Assembly (NCBI GenBank): GCA_963665265.2
Contig: OY762224.2
Span: 1,984,001 to 2,048,000 of the forward strand
Source: CAXXHQ01 sp963665265
GTDB taxonomy: Bacteria; Planctomycetota; Planctomycetia; Pirellulales; Thermoguttaceae
Direction of reading: 5' to 3'
DNA: 64,000 nucleotides
Shown here: in pieces, positions 1 through 8,164 of the stretch
How the letters are laid out: each line of letters opens with the position of its first letter
Numbering within the stretch: position 1 is the first letter of the stretch
Made by a program: the position numbers and the translations under genes
The notes under the pieces: generated by a model
Databases searched by the model: none
The model's input: the letters and a program-made list of their open reading frames with translations, nothing else
What the model was told of the DNA's origin: nothing

Positions 1-1
1 G

Positions 2-1399
2 CTCTCGAACGGGAACGGGTTCAACGGTTCGGCGCTGACGGGTTTGGCTCCCAGCGCGGAGCTCTGGTCGGCGGCCATCGCCACGAACTGGAATTTCGCC
101 GCCGATCACAGCGAAGAACTGGTCGGCAGCTTTAGCGTTTCGGCCGAGTCGTTGACCTACGCCTACGCCACGTCGATGTTCACGGGAGTAAACGGAAAAA
201 CGGCCGACGTCATTAATTCGAGCTGGGGAAATAGCGCCGTCAACGACGGAACGTCCTCGTTCTCGAAAATCATCGACGCGTTGACCTATTCGACGCACAA
301 GACCGTGGTGATCGCCGTCGGAAACGATTCGGGCGTGACCAGCGATCCGGCGGCGGGTTTCAATTGCATTAGCGTGGCCGCTCTCTCCTCCGATACGTCG
401 ACTCCGGTTTACGGATCGGTCGCTTCGTTTTCGAATCATGGACCGATCGCGTTCTACAATCCGCAGACCGGTCAAACGGTGGCCAATGCGCGGGTGGGCG
501 TCGATATCGCCGCTCCCGGCGATAACTTGACGTTGGCTTTATATGCCGGCATGACGGGCGGACATGATCCGAGTTATCCGGGTACGTCGGACCCGACGAA
601 CGGATCGGGGAGCTATTTTTTCAGTAACGTCGGAGGAACGAGTTTCGCTAGCCCGATCGTGGCGGGAGGAGCGGCGCTCGTGGTCGATGCGGGTAAAAAG
701 CTATTCGCCAGTAATTCCCACGCCATCGACGGCCGTATCGTCAAAGCGGTTCTGCTCAACTCGGCTACGAAAACGGCGGGCTGGGACAACGGTCAAACGC
801 TCGTCGGCGGCGTCATTAAAACGACGCAATCGCTCGACTATTCGGTGGGGGCGGGGGTCTTAAACCTCGATACGGCCTATACGCAATACACCAAGGGAAC
901 TGCCGACGTCGCCGGGCTGGCGGGCGGTTCCGTTTCGAAGATCGGCTGGGATTTCGGAGGCGTCGCACACGGCGGCGCGAATGATTATTTCATCGCGGAT
1001 ACGCTTTCGCCGGGAAAATTCACGGCCACGTTGATCTGGTTCGTCGATCGCGAGTTGGATTCGACCGGTTTGGACGGAACGGACGTGAAGTTCGACAACC
1101 TCGACCTTCAGCTTTGGAAAGTGGTTGATTCGCAAACAAATACGTTGGAATTGGTCGCCGAGTCGGCTAGTTTGTACAACACCGTCGAACACATGTATAT
1201 CGATATTCTTGAAAGCGGGAGCTACATGCTTCGCGTTTTGAATTCCGGGGCGATTTTCGATCTCTCGGCCGGGACTTCGGCCTCGACTGAGTACGGCTTG
1301 GCGTGGCTTGCCGTTCCCGAACCGGGGACGTGGGCGATTTTCTTCGTAACGGGTGCGGGATACGCGATCTATTCGCGGATTCGCGGGAGAAAACGGTAG
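2..1399 (+). CDS. Subtilisin-like (S8) serine protease, C-terminal part, PEP-CTERM anchored
   Basis: Incomplete at the left edge: the frame is open from base 2 with no start. The residues entering the window (GLAPSAELWSA) match the stretch that follows the catalytic His in subtilases, so Asp and His lie outside. The oxyanion-hole Asn is in VIAVGND and the catalytic Ser is in GGTSFASPIVAG. A beta-rich region follows, and the C-terminus has the PEP-CTERM layout: VPEPGTW, a hydrophobic helix, and a basic tail RIRGRKR. Known for the family: exported peptidase sorted by an exosortase at the outer surface. Inferred role: extracellular protein degradation. A 9-bp stem terminator lies 34 bases downstream. 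Family call is firm; substrate unknown. Confidence 0.92.
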   Translation, partial: LSNGNGFNGSALTGLAPSAELWSAAIATNWNFAADHSEELVGSFSVSAESLTYAYATSMFTGVNGKTADVINSSWGNSAVNDGTSSFSKIIDALTYSTHKTVVIAVGNDSGVTSDPAAGFNCISVAALSSDTSTPVYGSVASFSNHGPIAFYNPQTGQTVANARVGVDIAAPGDNLTLALYAGMTGGHDPSYPGTSDPTNGSGSYFFSNVGGTSFASPIVAGGAALVVDAGKKLFASNSHAIDGRIVKAVLLNSATKTAGWDNGQTLVGGVIKTTQSLDYSVGAGVLNLDTAYTQYTKGTADVAGLAGGSVSKIGWDFGGVAHGGANDYFIADTLSPGKFTATLIWFVDRELDSTGLDGTDVKFDNLDLQLWKVVDSQTNTLELVAESASLYNTVEHMYIDILESGSYMLRVLNSGAIFDLSAGTSASTEYGLAWLAVPEPGTWAIFFVTGAGYAIYSRIRGRKR

Positions 1400-1433
1400 G
1401 CGGTTGTTGAGAATACGCCCTCAAGAAAATAGA

Positions 1434-1466
1434 AACGCCCGGTCAGCCGTGCCGGGCGTTCCTTTC
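1434..1466 (+). terminator. Hairpin terminator after the subtilase
   Basis: A perfect 9-bp stem (AACGCCCGG at 1434-1442 with CCGGGCGTT at 1452-1460) and a 9-base loop are followed by CCTTTCT. On the minus strand the same stem is followed by a T-rich run, so it could also serve the convergent H1-like gene. Confidence 0.7.
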
Positions 1467-1478
1467 TCGTCGTAGAAG

Positions 1479-1494
1479 CTTCGGTTAACCGAAG
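1479..1494. repeat. Perfect 16-bp palindrome
   Basis: CTTCGGTTAACCGAAG is a perfect palindrome centred on GTTAAC, between the two convergent 3' ends. It has no spacer. It could be a protein-binding site or part of a termination hairpin. Function not established. Confidence 0.5.
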
Positions 1495-1507
1495 GCGAAG
1501 AAAGGTA

Positions 1508-1520
1508 CGGCTAAAAGCCG
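1508..1520 (-). terminator. Short hairpin downstream of the H1-like gene
   Basis: CGGCT/AGCCG stem with a 3-base loop. Read on the minus strand it is followed by TACCTTTCTT. The stem is only 5 bp, so this is a weak terminator candidate for the gene ending at 1529. Confidence 0.4.
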
Positions 1521-1528
1521 CAAAAGAC

Positions 1529-1633
1529 CTACTTCTTGGCGGCCTTCTTGGCGACCTTTTTCTTGGCGGCCTTCTTGGCAACCTTCTTCACGGCCTTCTT
1601 CGCAACCTTCTTGGCAACCTTTTTCTTGGCCAC
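1529..1633 (-). CDS. 34-residue Lys/Ala-rich histone-H1-like protein
   Basis: The chosen GTG start at 1633 is preceded by a strong Shine-Dalgarno (TTTAGGAGG) with 7 bases of spacing. The frame upstream of that RBS does not look like protein, so a longer version is unlikely. The product consists almost only of VAKK/AAKK/AVKK units, 19 Lys in 34 residues. This is the composition of bacterial histone-H1-like C-terminal tails (HctA/AlgP-like), which bind DNA non-specifically by charge. Known H1-like proteins are usually longer, so this is a minimal form. Inferred role: nucleoid binding or compaction. Low complexity means homology alone cannot prove function, but the RBS and compact frame make it a likely real gene. 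Confidence 0.72.
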   Translation of the reverse strand: MAKKKVAKKVAKKAVKKVAKKAAKKKVAKKAAKK

Positions 1634-1639
1634 GTCACG

Positions 1640-2961
1640 TCCTCCTAAAGCATTATTTAGCGAAAACCCGGTCGTTTTCGGGCTGGGGCCTAAAAACCCG
1701 ACAAGGCGTTTCGCCGCAGAAACAACACAACGAACTTTAATCGACATCCTGCCTGCGGCGCTCCTGCGCCGAAACAAGCCGTCGTTCGTTTCCCGGCATG
1801 GCCGAGTTCCAATTTCCTCAGGAACTCAGACGCAGACAATTCAGAGATGAGACTGGAAAAACAACTTATCGCGTCGTTTTTTATCGCTTGTTCGCGATTG
1901 CTCGCGTCGAACGAAACTCATTCTCCGGTCGCTGCTTTCAATGATAGTACAGATTTTTCTTTTTTTTTCAAGTACAAAATTCGTCAAAGAGCAAAAAATT
2001 TCTAACAGGCTCTTTTGGCGTGACGACTTCAACGATTCTCATCGTTCATGATGCGTCGTCAATTTGCTCCCCGTCATTCACTCTCGCTTCGTATCAACTC
2101 GCAACTAAGGCGAACAGGCGGTCAGCGTTAACTTGCTTGTTTATACAATCGTCACGAAGATTGCTAAAGTTGAAAAAACGATTGAGCGCGCGGCCGTTGA
2201 TGCGCTCATCAGCGGCGTTCTCGCGATGAAAAAATACTTCGCGCGCTCGGGCGCGTTCCGTCTCGCGATAGGGAATCGACGCGGCGTGGCGTCGTGGTCG
2301 AACGCTGAATTTGGAGCCGTTGTCGGCGGAGTCGTAACTTGTTGCTAAATAATAATTTGCGTTTTTGTTGTTTTTCGTCGGAAAGTCGTGCGATGAGGCT
2401 GCGATACGACGTGACGACGTCAAGAAAGTGTATCGCGCAAGTTGTCACTCGCAGGAAATTATGAACGCCGCGCATGCGCGTAAAAAAATTTTTCGTATGG
2501 AGCAATTTTTTTCTTCAAAATCGATCTTCTTCTCGTATTATCGCGCGCTTTGTCTATCCAATACCGCGCATTCAATGAACGTTTTTGTCGGAGACGAAGC
2601 AAGCGCCTCGCAAGGAAAATGGCGCACGTGTGCGTTTCAGCGACGGATAATGAAGGCGACGCAAATATATTATTTCTTGCAGCGTGCCTGCGACGAAAGT
2701 CGGTTCACGTTGTTTTGCGAGCGCGCTGAGGTAAACTTTTTTTCCGAAGCGAGTATAATCCACCGTCGACGATTGGACGTCGAATAGCGCGTAGCGTCGC
2801 ATCATCATTTGGCTTTTCCGTAAGCGCGCATCTTGTTTTCGTCGCGTGCGATCGCTTGTTTTTCGTAGGATCTCCGTTTCGATTTTCGATTTTGCCATTT
2901 GTGCGCAAGTCCAATTGTAGTATAAGGTTGCTTTTACGGGGTAAGGCGAGGAGTTGAACGA
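1640..2961. other. About 1.3 kb without a convincing gene
   Basis: Reading frames here on both strands are short, overlap each other and resemble no family I know. From about 1850 the text changes: more A/T runs and many scattered GCGC/CGCG steps, without the codon rhythm of the neighbours. No tRNA or clear hairpin terminator was seen. The last bases hold the RBS (GAGGAG) of the gene starting at 2962. It may be decayed sequence or hold an untypical RNA. Confidence 0.55.
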
Positions 2962-5829
2962 ATGTCGGTTGAAAGGGAAGCGAAAAGACAATCGAACGAG
3001 TTGCGCCGCGCGGCGTTGCGACGAAGCCGATTCGCGCGTCGTACGAAATGGTTGATTAGCCTTGCAGCGATCCTTTTGGCGTTTCTCGCGGCGGGAAGTT
3101 ATGCGTTCCATCGCGCGCGGATGGGCGTTTTGGCTTCCGAACATCTCCGATTAATGGTTTTAGGGCCGTCGGCGATTCGATCAGGGGTTCCCGCGACGTT
3201 TGAAATCCATGCGACTACCGTCACGGGCGCGCCGATGCCCGCGCAGATCGAGGCGGATTTGTTTTCTCCGGACGGCAAGCGCCTTCTCGGTCGCAAAGAG
3301 GCGACGGATGAGAAGGGATATCTACAAATTACGATTCCCGGCGATATGTCGCTCCCCGCTTCGACGACGTTGAGCATCGCGGCGTCGGCCCGGGGGAGCC
3401 GTGAAGAGACCGCCTTTCCTCTTTCGGTCGAACCGATGCGTTATTCGGCCTGCGTGACGTTGAATAAAATGCGGTTTCGCCCTGGAGAAACGCTGTTTTT
3501 TCGCGCGCTCGCCCTGCGCCAATTTGATATGTCGGCGGAGCGTGAATTTCCGATTCGTTGCGAAATTTTGAACGCGCGCGGCGAGGCGATCGCAGGTTTG
3601 CGCGACGTGGGCGTCACCTCGCATGCGGTCGGATCAGGAAGGTTTGTTTTGCCGACGTCGTTGCCGTCGGGGTTGTACTTCGTCGCCGTTTCGGGATTGG
3701 ATCGCTCGTTCCCCGAGACGCGTCAAGCGTTTCTCGTTCAGGACGGAACGCCGTTACCGATAATCACTTCTTCTTCAACTGAGAACAAGCCGGAAAACGC
3801 GGCTTCGCCGGTCCGGTTTTATCCCGAGGGGGGCGACCTCGTCGCAGGACTTCCGAATCGCGTCTATTTTTCGATTTCTTCGGCCTCGGCGACGACTTCT
3901 GAGTTCAAGGGGACCGTTTACGACAATCGCGGAGTCGCCGTTTGCGTAGCGCAATTCGACGCCGAAGGTCTTGGTTCTTTCGATCTCGTTCCTCAACAAG
4001 GGGCCACGTATCGTTTAAAAATCGCAAAACCGGACGGCGCAAAGGAAGAGGCGGAGCTGCCGACGGCTCGAACCGACCGGCATCTCGTTTTTTCGACGGG
4101 AGCGAGCGTTTTTTCCGCCGATTCGCCGTTAGAATTCGTCGTTCGCGCGTCGCAGGCGAACATTCCGGTGGTGGTGGCCGCCTATTGCCGCGGAGTCTTG
4201 GTCGGACAGCAGTATCTAGTCACGCAGAAGGAAAAAAATGGCTTGAATTCGGTCGTTATGCCGCTCCCCGACGACGTGGCGGGCGTAATTCGGTTGACTG
4301 TCTTTGAATACGCCGTCGATTCGAGGGCGACTGCCGCAAATCCGACGTCGGCGGCCGTCGCGCAGCCGCATCCGGTGGCCGAACGGCTGGTCTTTCGTAA
4401 ATCGAATCGAAAACTTACCGTTCAAGCGAAAAAGGGGACGACGGCGGAAAAAAGCGAATCGCAAACGGTCGAAAGACCGGACAAAGTACGACTCGACTTG
4501 ACCGTGACCGATGAAGGAGGCGCTGAAGCTCCGGCCGTTTTAGGCCTTTCGGTTTTGGAAAAAACGATGGCGGCTCAACCGATCGGGAAGAGCGAAGCGC
4601 TCGCTCGTTTTTTCTTTATGGGCGAAGTTCTCGGCGGGGCCTCGACGTTGGAGGAGATCGCCGTTCCGCTTTTCGGATCGCAAAAAGATGACGGCGCAAG
4701 CGTGGCGGCCCTCGATAAGCTGTTGGCCATTCGCGGTTGGCGGCGCTTTACCGACGATAATCCGTCGGCCAAAGGCTCGAAACAGGCAATCGACGACCTC
4801 TTGGCGAAAGATTCGTCGGCCAAGGGGAGCGTTATCGCCCTAGGGGGATATCAATCCGACGCCTGCGATCTTCCGCCGGCCTTGTTCGATAATCTCGCCC
4901 GAATCCAGAGCGATTACGAGAAGAGCCTTTCGGCCTATCGCGCCGAGCAAGCCCGATTGATGAGCGCGCTAACGACGATTAGCTTTCTGGCGGGGCTCGG
5001 CATGCTCCTATTTCTGTTCATGGCGAGCGTGTTGCGGCTGATCACCGGGTTGGCGTTGACGGTTCCGCTGATCGGCTCGGCGGTTTGCTGCTTTTTCGTC
5101 GGCGTAATCCTTTTTTCACCGGAAATGCAGACGCAAAAGCAGTCGCCGACCGTACCGTTCCTCTCTTACCATTGCTATCCGCCGGGCGTGAAAATCGGCG
5201 AGAAAATCAACCTTCCGATCAATCAGTATTTGCTCTACGGACTAATGCCGCGCAGCCCTTTAGCGACGGTCGGCGCCGCCGTCGGCTTTCCTTCTATAGC
5301 GACGGAGGGCGGGGCGACCGTTAATTGGGGGCGACCGACGCTCCTTACCGCCGTTTCGCCTGCCAAAGAAACCGTCGAATTGACGCAAACGTCGCCCAAC
5401 GGCCTGCAAACGGAGCTTGATTCATTGCGGAAGCGGAACGAAACGGTACTCGGCGTCGGATCTGGCGCGGCGACGTTTTGGCGGATTGATTCTGATAAAC
5501 GTTCGAGCGACGGAAAACCATCGGCCGACGAAAAAGGAAAGGCCGAAAGCGATCCGCTTGACGCGGATCGGGCGAAGATAGATTCCTACCGATTTCCGAC
5601 TCGGGTCTATGCCTACCGTCGCGGCGAAGCCTTGACGGACGAGCGGATTATCAGCTACGGCGAGTTGTATTGGAATCCGCTGATCGTTACGGACGGCCGA
5701 GGTCGAGCGACGGTCGAGTTCGCCGTTCCGTCGAGCGTCGAGGCCTTCTCGGCGCAAATAGACGCCCACGGCGGCGACCGCATCGGCTCGACGAGAGTCG
5801 AACTCGATGCGAACGCGCCGGCAAAATGA
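2962..5829 (+). CDS. Alpha-2-macroglobulin-like (MG-domain) membrane protein without thioester region
   Basis: 955 residues. The ATG is preceded by GAGGAG with 7-base spacing. The N-terminus is a basic cytoplasmic stretch, then a membrane segment at about 30-49. MG-type beta-sandwich sequence follows; the MG2 hallmark is KMRFRPGETLFFRALAL at about 169-185. Two further hydrophobic segments lie at about 667-718. The C-terminal 60 residues resemble the start of the A2M domain (ELYWNPLIVTDGRGRATVEF, then a PSSVEAF-type strand, near 900). The protein stops there: no CGEQ thioester motif and no TED or receptor domain. Bacterial A2Ms trap proteases in the periplasm; this form cannot do so by the thioester route. 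Role unknown, perhaps envelope protection or scaffolding. Confidence 0.75.
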   Translation: MSVEREAKRQSNELRRAALRRSRFARRTKWLISLAAILLAFLAAGSYAFHRARMGVLASEHLRLMVLGPSAIRSGVPATFEIHATTVTGAPMPAQIEADLFSPDGKRLLGRKEATDEKGYLQITIPGDMSLPASTTLSIAASARGSREETAFPLSVEPMRYSACVTLNKMRFRPGETLFFRALALRQFDMSAEREFPIRCEILNARGEAIAGLRDVGVTSHAVGSGRFVLPTSLPSGLYFVAVSGLDRSFPETRQAFLVQDGTPLPIITSSSTENKPENAASPVRFYPEGGDLVAGLPNRVYFSISSASATTSEFKGTVYDNRGVAVCVAQFDAEGLGSFDLVPQQGATYRLKIAKPDGAKEEAELPTARTDRHLVFSTGASVFSADSPLEFVVRASQANIPVVVAAYCRGVLVGQQYLVTQKEKNGLNSVVMPLPDDVAGVIRLTVFEYAVDSRATAANPTSAAVAQPHPVAERLVFRKSNRKLTVQAKKGTTAEKSESQTVERPDKVRLDLTVTDEGGAEAPAVLGLSVLEKTMAAQPIGKSEALARFFFMGEVLGGASTLEEIAVPLFGSQKDDGASVAALDKLLAIRGWRRFTDDNPSAKGSKQAIDDLLAKDSSAKGSVIALGGYQSDACDLPPALFDNLARIQSDYEKSLSAYRAEQARLMSALTTISFLAGLGMLLFLFMASVLRLITGLALTVPLIGSAVCCFFVGVILFSPEMQTQKQSPTVPFLSYHCYPPGVKIGEKINLPINQYLLYGLMPRSPLATVGAAVGFPSIATEGGATVNWGRPTLLTAVSPAKETVELTQTSPNGLQTELDSLRKRNETVLGVGSGAATFWRIDSDKRSSDGKPSADEKGKAESDPLDADRAKIDSYRFPTRVYAYRRGEALTDERIISYGELYWNPLIVTDGRGRATVEFAVPSSVEAFSAQIDAHGGDRIGSTRVELDANAPAK

Positions 5830-5864
5830 TGTTCTGAGGCGAAATTGAACGGGGGCAAGGTTTC

Positions 5865-6812
5865 TTAGCGATTTCGTTTGCGAATCGCGACGACGGCAAT
5901 CGCGCCGCAGAGGAGCGTGGCCAAGGCGGCAGGCTCGGGAACGGCGTAGGTGACGCTTAAGAAGGGGCTGGCGTCCACGTTGGCGAACGTGCCCGACGTG
6001 CTGACGTACCAATCGTCGGTGGCGAATATCTCCGTGATCCACGCGCCGGTCAAAAGCTGGGTCGCGTCTTCCGTCACTCCGGTGGTTGTATTGTACGCGG
6101 CAATTGCGACGCCGTTGGCGCTAACGTCGTTCCAAATGGACGTTAGATCGATGGTCGTCCATGCGCCGGCGACAGGTTGGGCGGTCGCGTCGGCATAGGC
6201 CAAGGCGTCGATGGCGCCTCCGCCGCCGACGTAAGCGGTTCCCGTGGTTCCGTAGTACATGATTCGCGAGCCGGACGTTCCGGCCCAAGCCGTCGAGCCG
6301 TCGGAGGTGAGCCAGGTGGCGCCGTAGGCGACCGAACCCGATTTCGTTTGTCCGCCGGTCGTGGTTCCTTCGGTCCATTCTTGAGTCAGAGCATATGCTC
6401 GGGCTGACCATCCGACGACGGCTTGCGTGCAGCCGAGGTTGAGCACGGCCGAGGTCATCGATCCGCCGTCAATCGTCGGCATGGCGATCAATTGGCGAGT
6501 GACGCTCAAGCCTTTGGGCGACGTGCTGGGACCGTTGACGACGATTTTGGCCGTCGTCGTCGCGCCCATTTCGTCTTTGGCGAAGTAGCTGTCGATATAG
6601 GCCGTTTTTGAAATGTCGTAGGCGACGGTTACCGAAGTCCCGGTCACCGAGGTGACGATTCCGCCCGAGGCGGTCATGTCGCCGGCGATATAGGAGGCCG
6701 AGGCCGGGGACGCCGCGCCGATGGCGCAGCATGCCGCGACGAAGCATCCTAAAATGGTCATTTTTGTAAAGGACGTTCCGTTTAAGCCGTTTGTATTTAA
6801 TTGCTTGCTCAT
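5865..6812 (-). CDS. PEP-CTERM sorted exported protein
   Basis: 315 residues from the ATG at 6812 (MSKQLNTNG); a longer frame exists upstream but its residues are not signal-like. An N-terminal signal peptide ends near ASPASA (about residue 39). The middle is Thr/Ser/Gly-rich and beta-like (for example AKIVVNGPSTSPKGLSVTRQ), somewhat like DNRLRE/disaggregatase-type modules found in planctomycetal surface proteins. The C-terminus is a textbook PEP-CTERM: VPEPAALATLL, helix, then AIRKRNR. Such proteins are expected to be processed by an exosortase, which is not in this window. It lies tail to tail with the A2M-like gene, 35 bases apart. Ligand or enzymatic activity not visible. Confidence 0.85.
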   Translation of the reverse strand: MSKQLNTNGLNGTSFTKMTILGCFVAACCAIGAASPASASYIAGDMTASGGIVTSVTGTSVTVAYDISKTAYIDSYFAKDEMGATTTAKIVVNGPSTSPKGLSVTRQLIAMPTIDGGSMTSAVLNLGCTQAVVGWSARAYALTQEWTEGTTTGGQTKSGSVAYGATWLTSDGSTAWAGTSGSRIMYYGTTGTAYVGGGGAIDALAYADATAQPVAGAWTTIDLTSIWNDVSANGVAIAAYNTTTGVTEDATQLLTGAWITEIFATDDWYVSTSGTFANVDASPFLSVTYAVPEPAALATLLCGAIAVVAIRKRNR

Positions 6813-6938
6813 GATGATTTCTTTCTCTGTAACAAAGTATTGGGGATGAATGATTTCGTCGGACGGTCGCCGACGACGCAATTGACGCGCTGCCTCCAAA
6901 TAATGGGTGAACTTTGTTGTAAATAATCGCAAAATGAT

Positions 6939-7183
6939 TTAGCGCTTTCGGGTAAGGAAACCGGCTGCGGAGGCCGAGAGCACGATCGTTGCGAGCGCGG
7001 ACGGTTTGGGCACGGGCCGTTGCGCATGCCGACGAGGTCGAAGCGCCTTCGATATAAGCCGCTTTGTGGAGATAGTTCTTGTAGGTGATCAACGTGTCGG
7101 CGCGGGCGGATTCAACCGAAACCGCACAAACGATGAGAACTGTCGCGAGGTCGAGCGTTAAAGTTTTTTGTCGTCATTTTCAT
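6939..7183 (-). pseudogene. Decayed PEP-CTERM protein gene (signal peptide and anchor only, two frame breaks)
   Basis: ATG at 7183 follows an AAGGA ribosome site. The start reads MKMTTK and then leaves frame at a run of six A. Removing one A restores a signal-peptide-like stretch (TLTLDLATVLIVCAVSVESARA). About 20 residues later the frame shifts again into a PEP-CTERM tail, VPKPSALATIVLSASAAG followed by FLTRKR and a TAA at 6939-6941. All three minus-strand frames are used. With the shifts repaired the product would be only about 80 residues, so most of the mature domain is missing. It sits directly upstream of an intact PEP-CTERM gene on the same strand, which may be a relative. A sequencing error could explain one break but not the internal loss. 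Confidence 0.72.
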
Positions 7184-7207
7184 GTTTTTTTCCTTGTCGC
7201 AAGCGAA

Positions 7208-8164
7208 CTACGGCGGCGTCACGATTTCGAGCCCCGCGCGAGTGCTTAGGCCTCGCAGCAGTTCCAAGTCCGTATCGTTCCGCAGGAAGGCGCCCGAGGC
7301 GTCGGCGAACGTGAAGTTCGCGCCTCCCGGATGCCGGCTCCCGAACGCGCACAATCGCATGTCGGCGTAAGGCCGAAAATCGTTGCTGGAAATGATCGGC
7401 GGATCGGCGTCGTACCGGCCGGCGAACGTCATCGAAAATTGGTAATTGATCGGGGCGAAACTGCTCAGCGTGACGTCGGCCAACGCGTAACTTCCGCACG
7501 AGCCCGTCCAAAATCCGTATTCGCCGAGCGTCTGCTCCCAGCCGTTGCGGGCGAAGGAGTCGTAATAGCGATCAACATGATTCCGCTCGCCAATCAAAAA
7601 TGTATGACTCGTTCCGTCGGTAATGTCTTTGATCTTTACTGGTTTCTGATTATTCGCGGGACGGGATTGCAGGCCAGTTTCAAAAAAAATACCGTCCGCC
7701 TTCAAGTTGGGCGAATCGTAACGGAACGAACGGGTCCCCCCGTTTCCGCCGTAGCTCGTCAGTCCGTAATAGACGCCGCCATGTCTCACGGGATTCGCCG
7801 GAACGCGATCGTCGGGACAAAATAGCGCGGGCAAAACAGCGCCGGCCAATGCGTCGCGATTGGCGGTCGGCTGCTTCCATTGGTCGTAAAACCATTTGTC
7901 TTCCATGTACGGCAACAAAAAAACGAACCAGGAACTATGCTTCGCAGTATTGCGGTCCACGCCGGGCGGAAAACTCTTTTGTTCCTCTTGATAACTCAGC
8001 GACGATAATCCAAGTTGCCGCATTTGGTTTAGGCACTGCATTCGTCGGGAGGCTTCGCGGGAGGCTTGAATCGCCGGCAGCAACAAAGCGATCAGCGTTC
8101 CGATGATCGCGATGACGACCAACAATTCGACCAAGGTGAATCCTTTGACCGAGCGGGCGCTCAT
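7208..8164 (-). CDS. DUF1559 type II secretion-like pseudopilin
   Basis: 318 residues. The N-terminus has the prepilin peptidase site and helix (KGFTLVELLVVIAIIGTLIA): cleavage after Gly8, methylatable Phe9, Glu13. It is followed by the planctomycete-typical QASREASRRMQCLNQMRQLGL and FPPGV. The C-terminus has the HPGGANFTFADAS motif of DUF1559 (H-X9-DG type, although the DG is changed to DA-S). DUF1559 proteins are greatly expanded in planctomycetes and are thought to be surface or pseudopilus subunits. The start codon overlaps the stop of the upstream fusion gene by 4 bases (ATGA), so the two are translationally coupled. Confidence 0.93.
   Translation of the reverse strand: MSARSVKGFTLVELLVVIAIIGTLIALLLPAIQASREASRRMQCLNQMRQLGLSSLSYQEEQKSFPPGVDRNTAKHSSWFVFLLPYMEDKWFYDQWKQPTANRDALAGAVLPALFCPDDRVPANPVRHGGVYYGLTSYGGNGGTRSFRYDSPNLKADGIFFETGLQSRPANNQKPVKIKDITDGTSHTFLIGERNHVDRYYDSFARNGWEQTLGEYGFWTGSCGSYALADVTLSSFAPINYQFSMTFAGRYDADPPIISSNDFRPYADMRLCAFGSRHPGGANFTFADASGAFLRNDTDLELLRGLSTRAGLEIVTPP

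Noticed and set aside
2365..3144. Frames of 140 residues (plus) and 190 residues (minus) overlapping between 2365 and 3144
   Set aside because: They overlap each other, have skewed Arg/Ser/Phe-rich composition and no family resemblance; the minus frame also runs into the start of the A2M-like gene.
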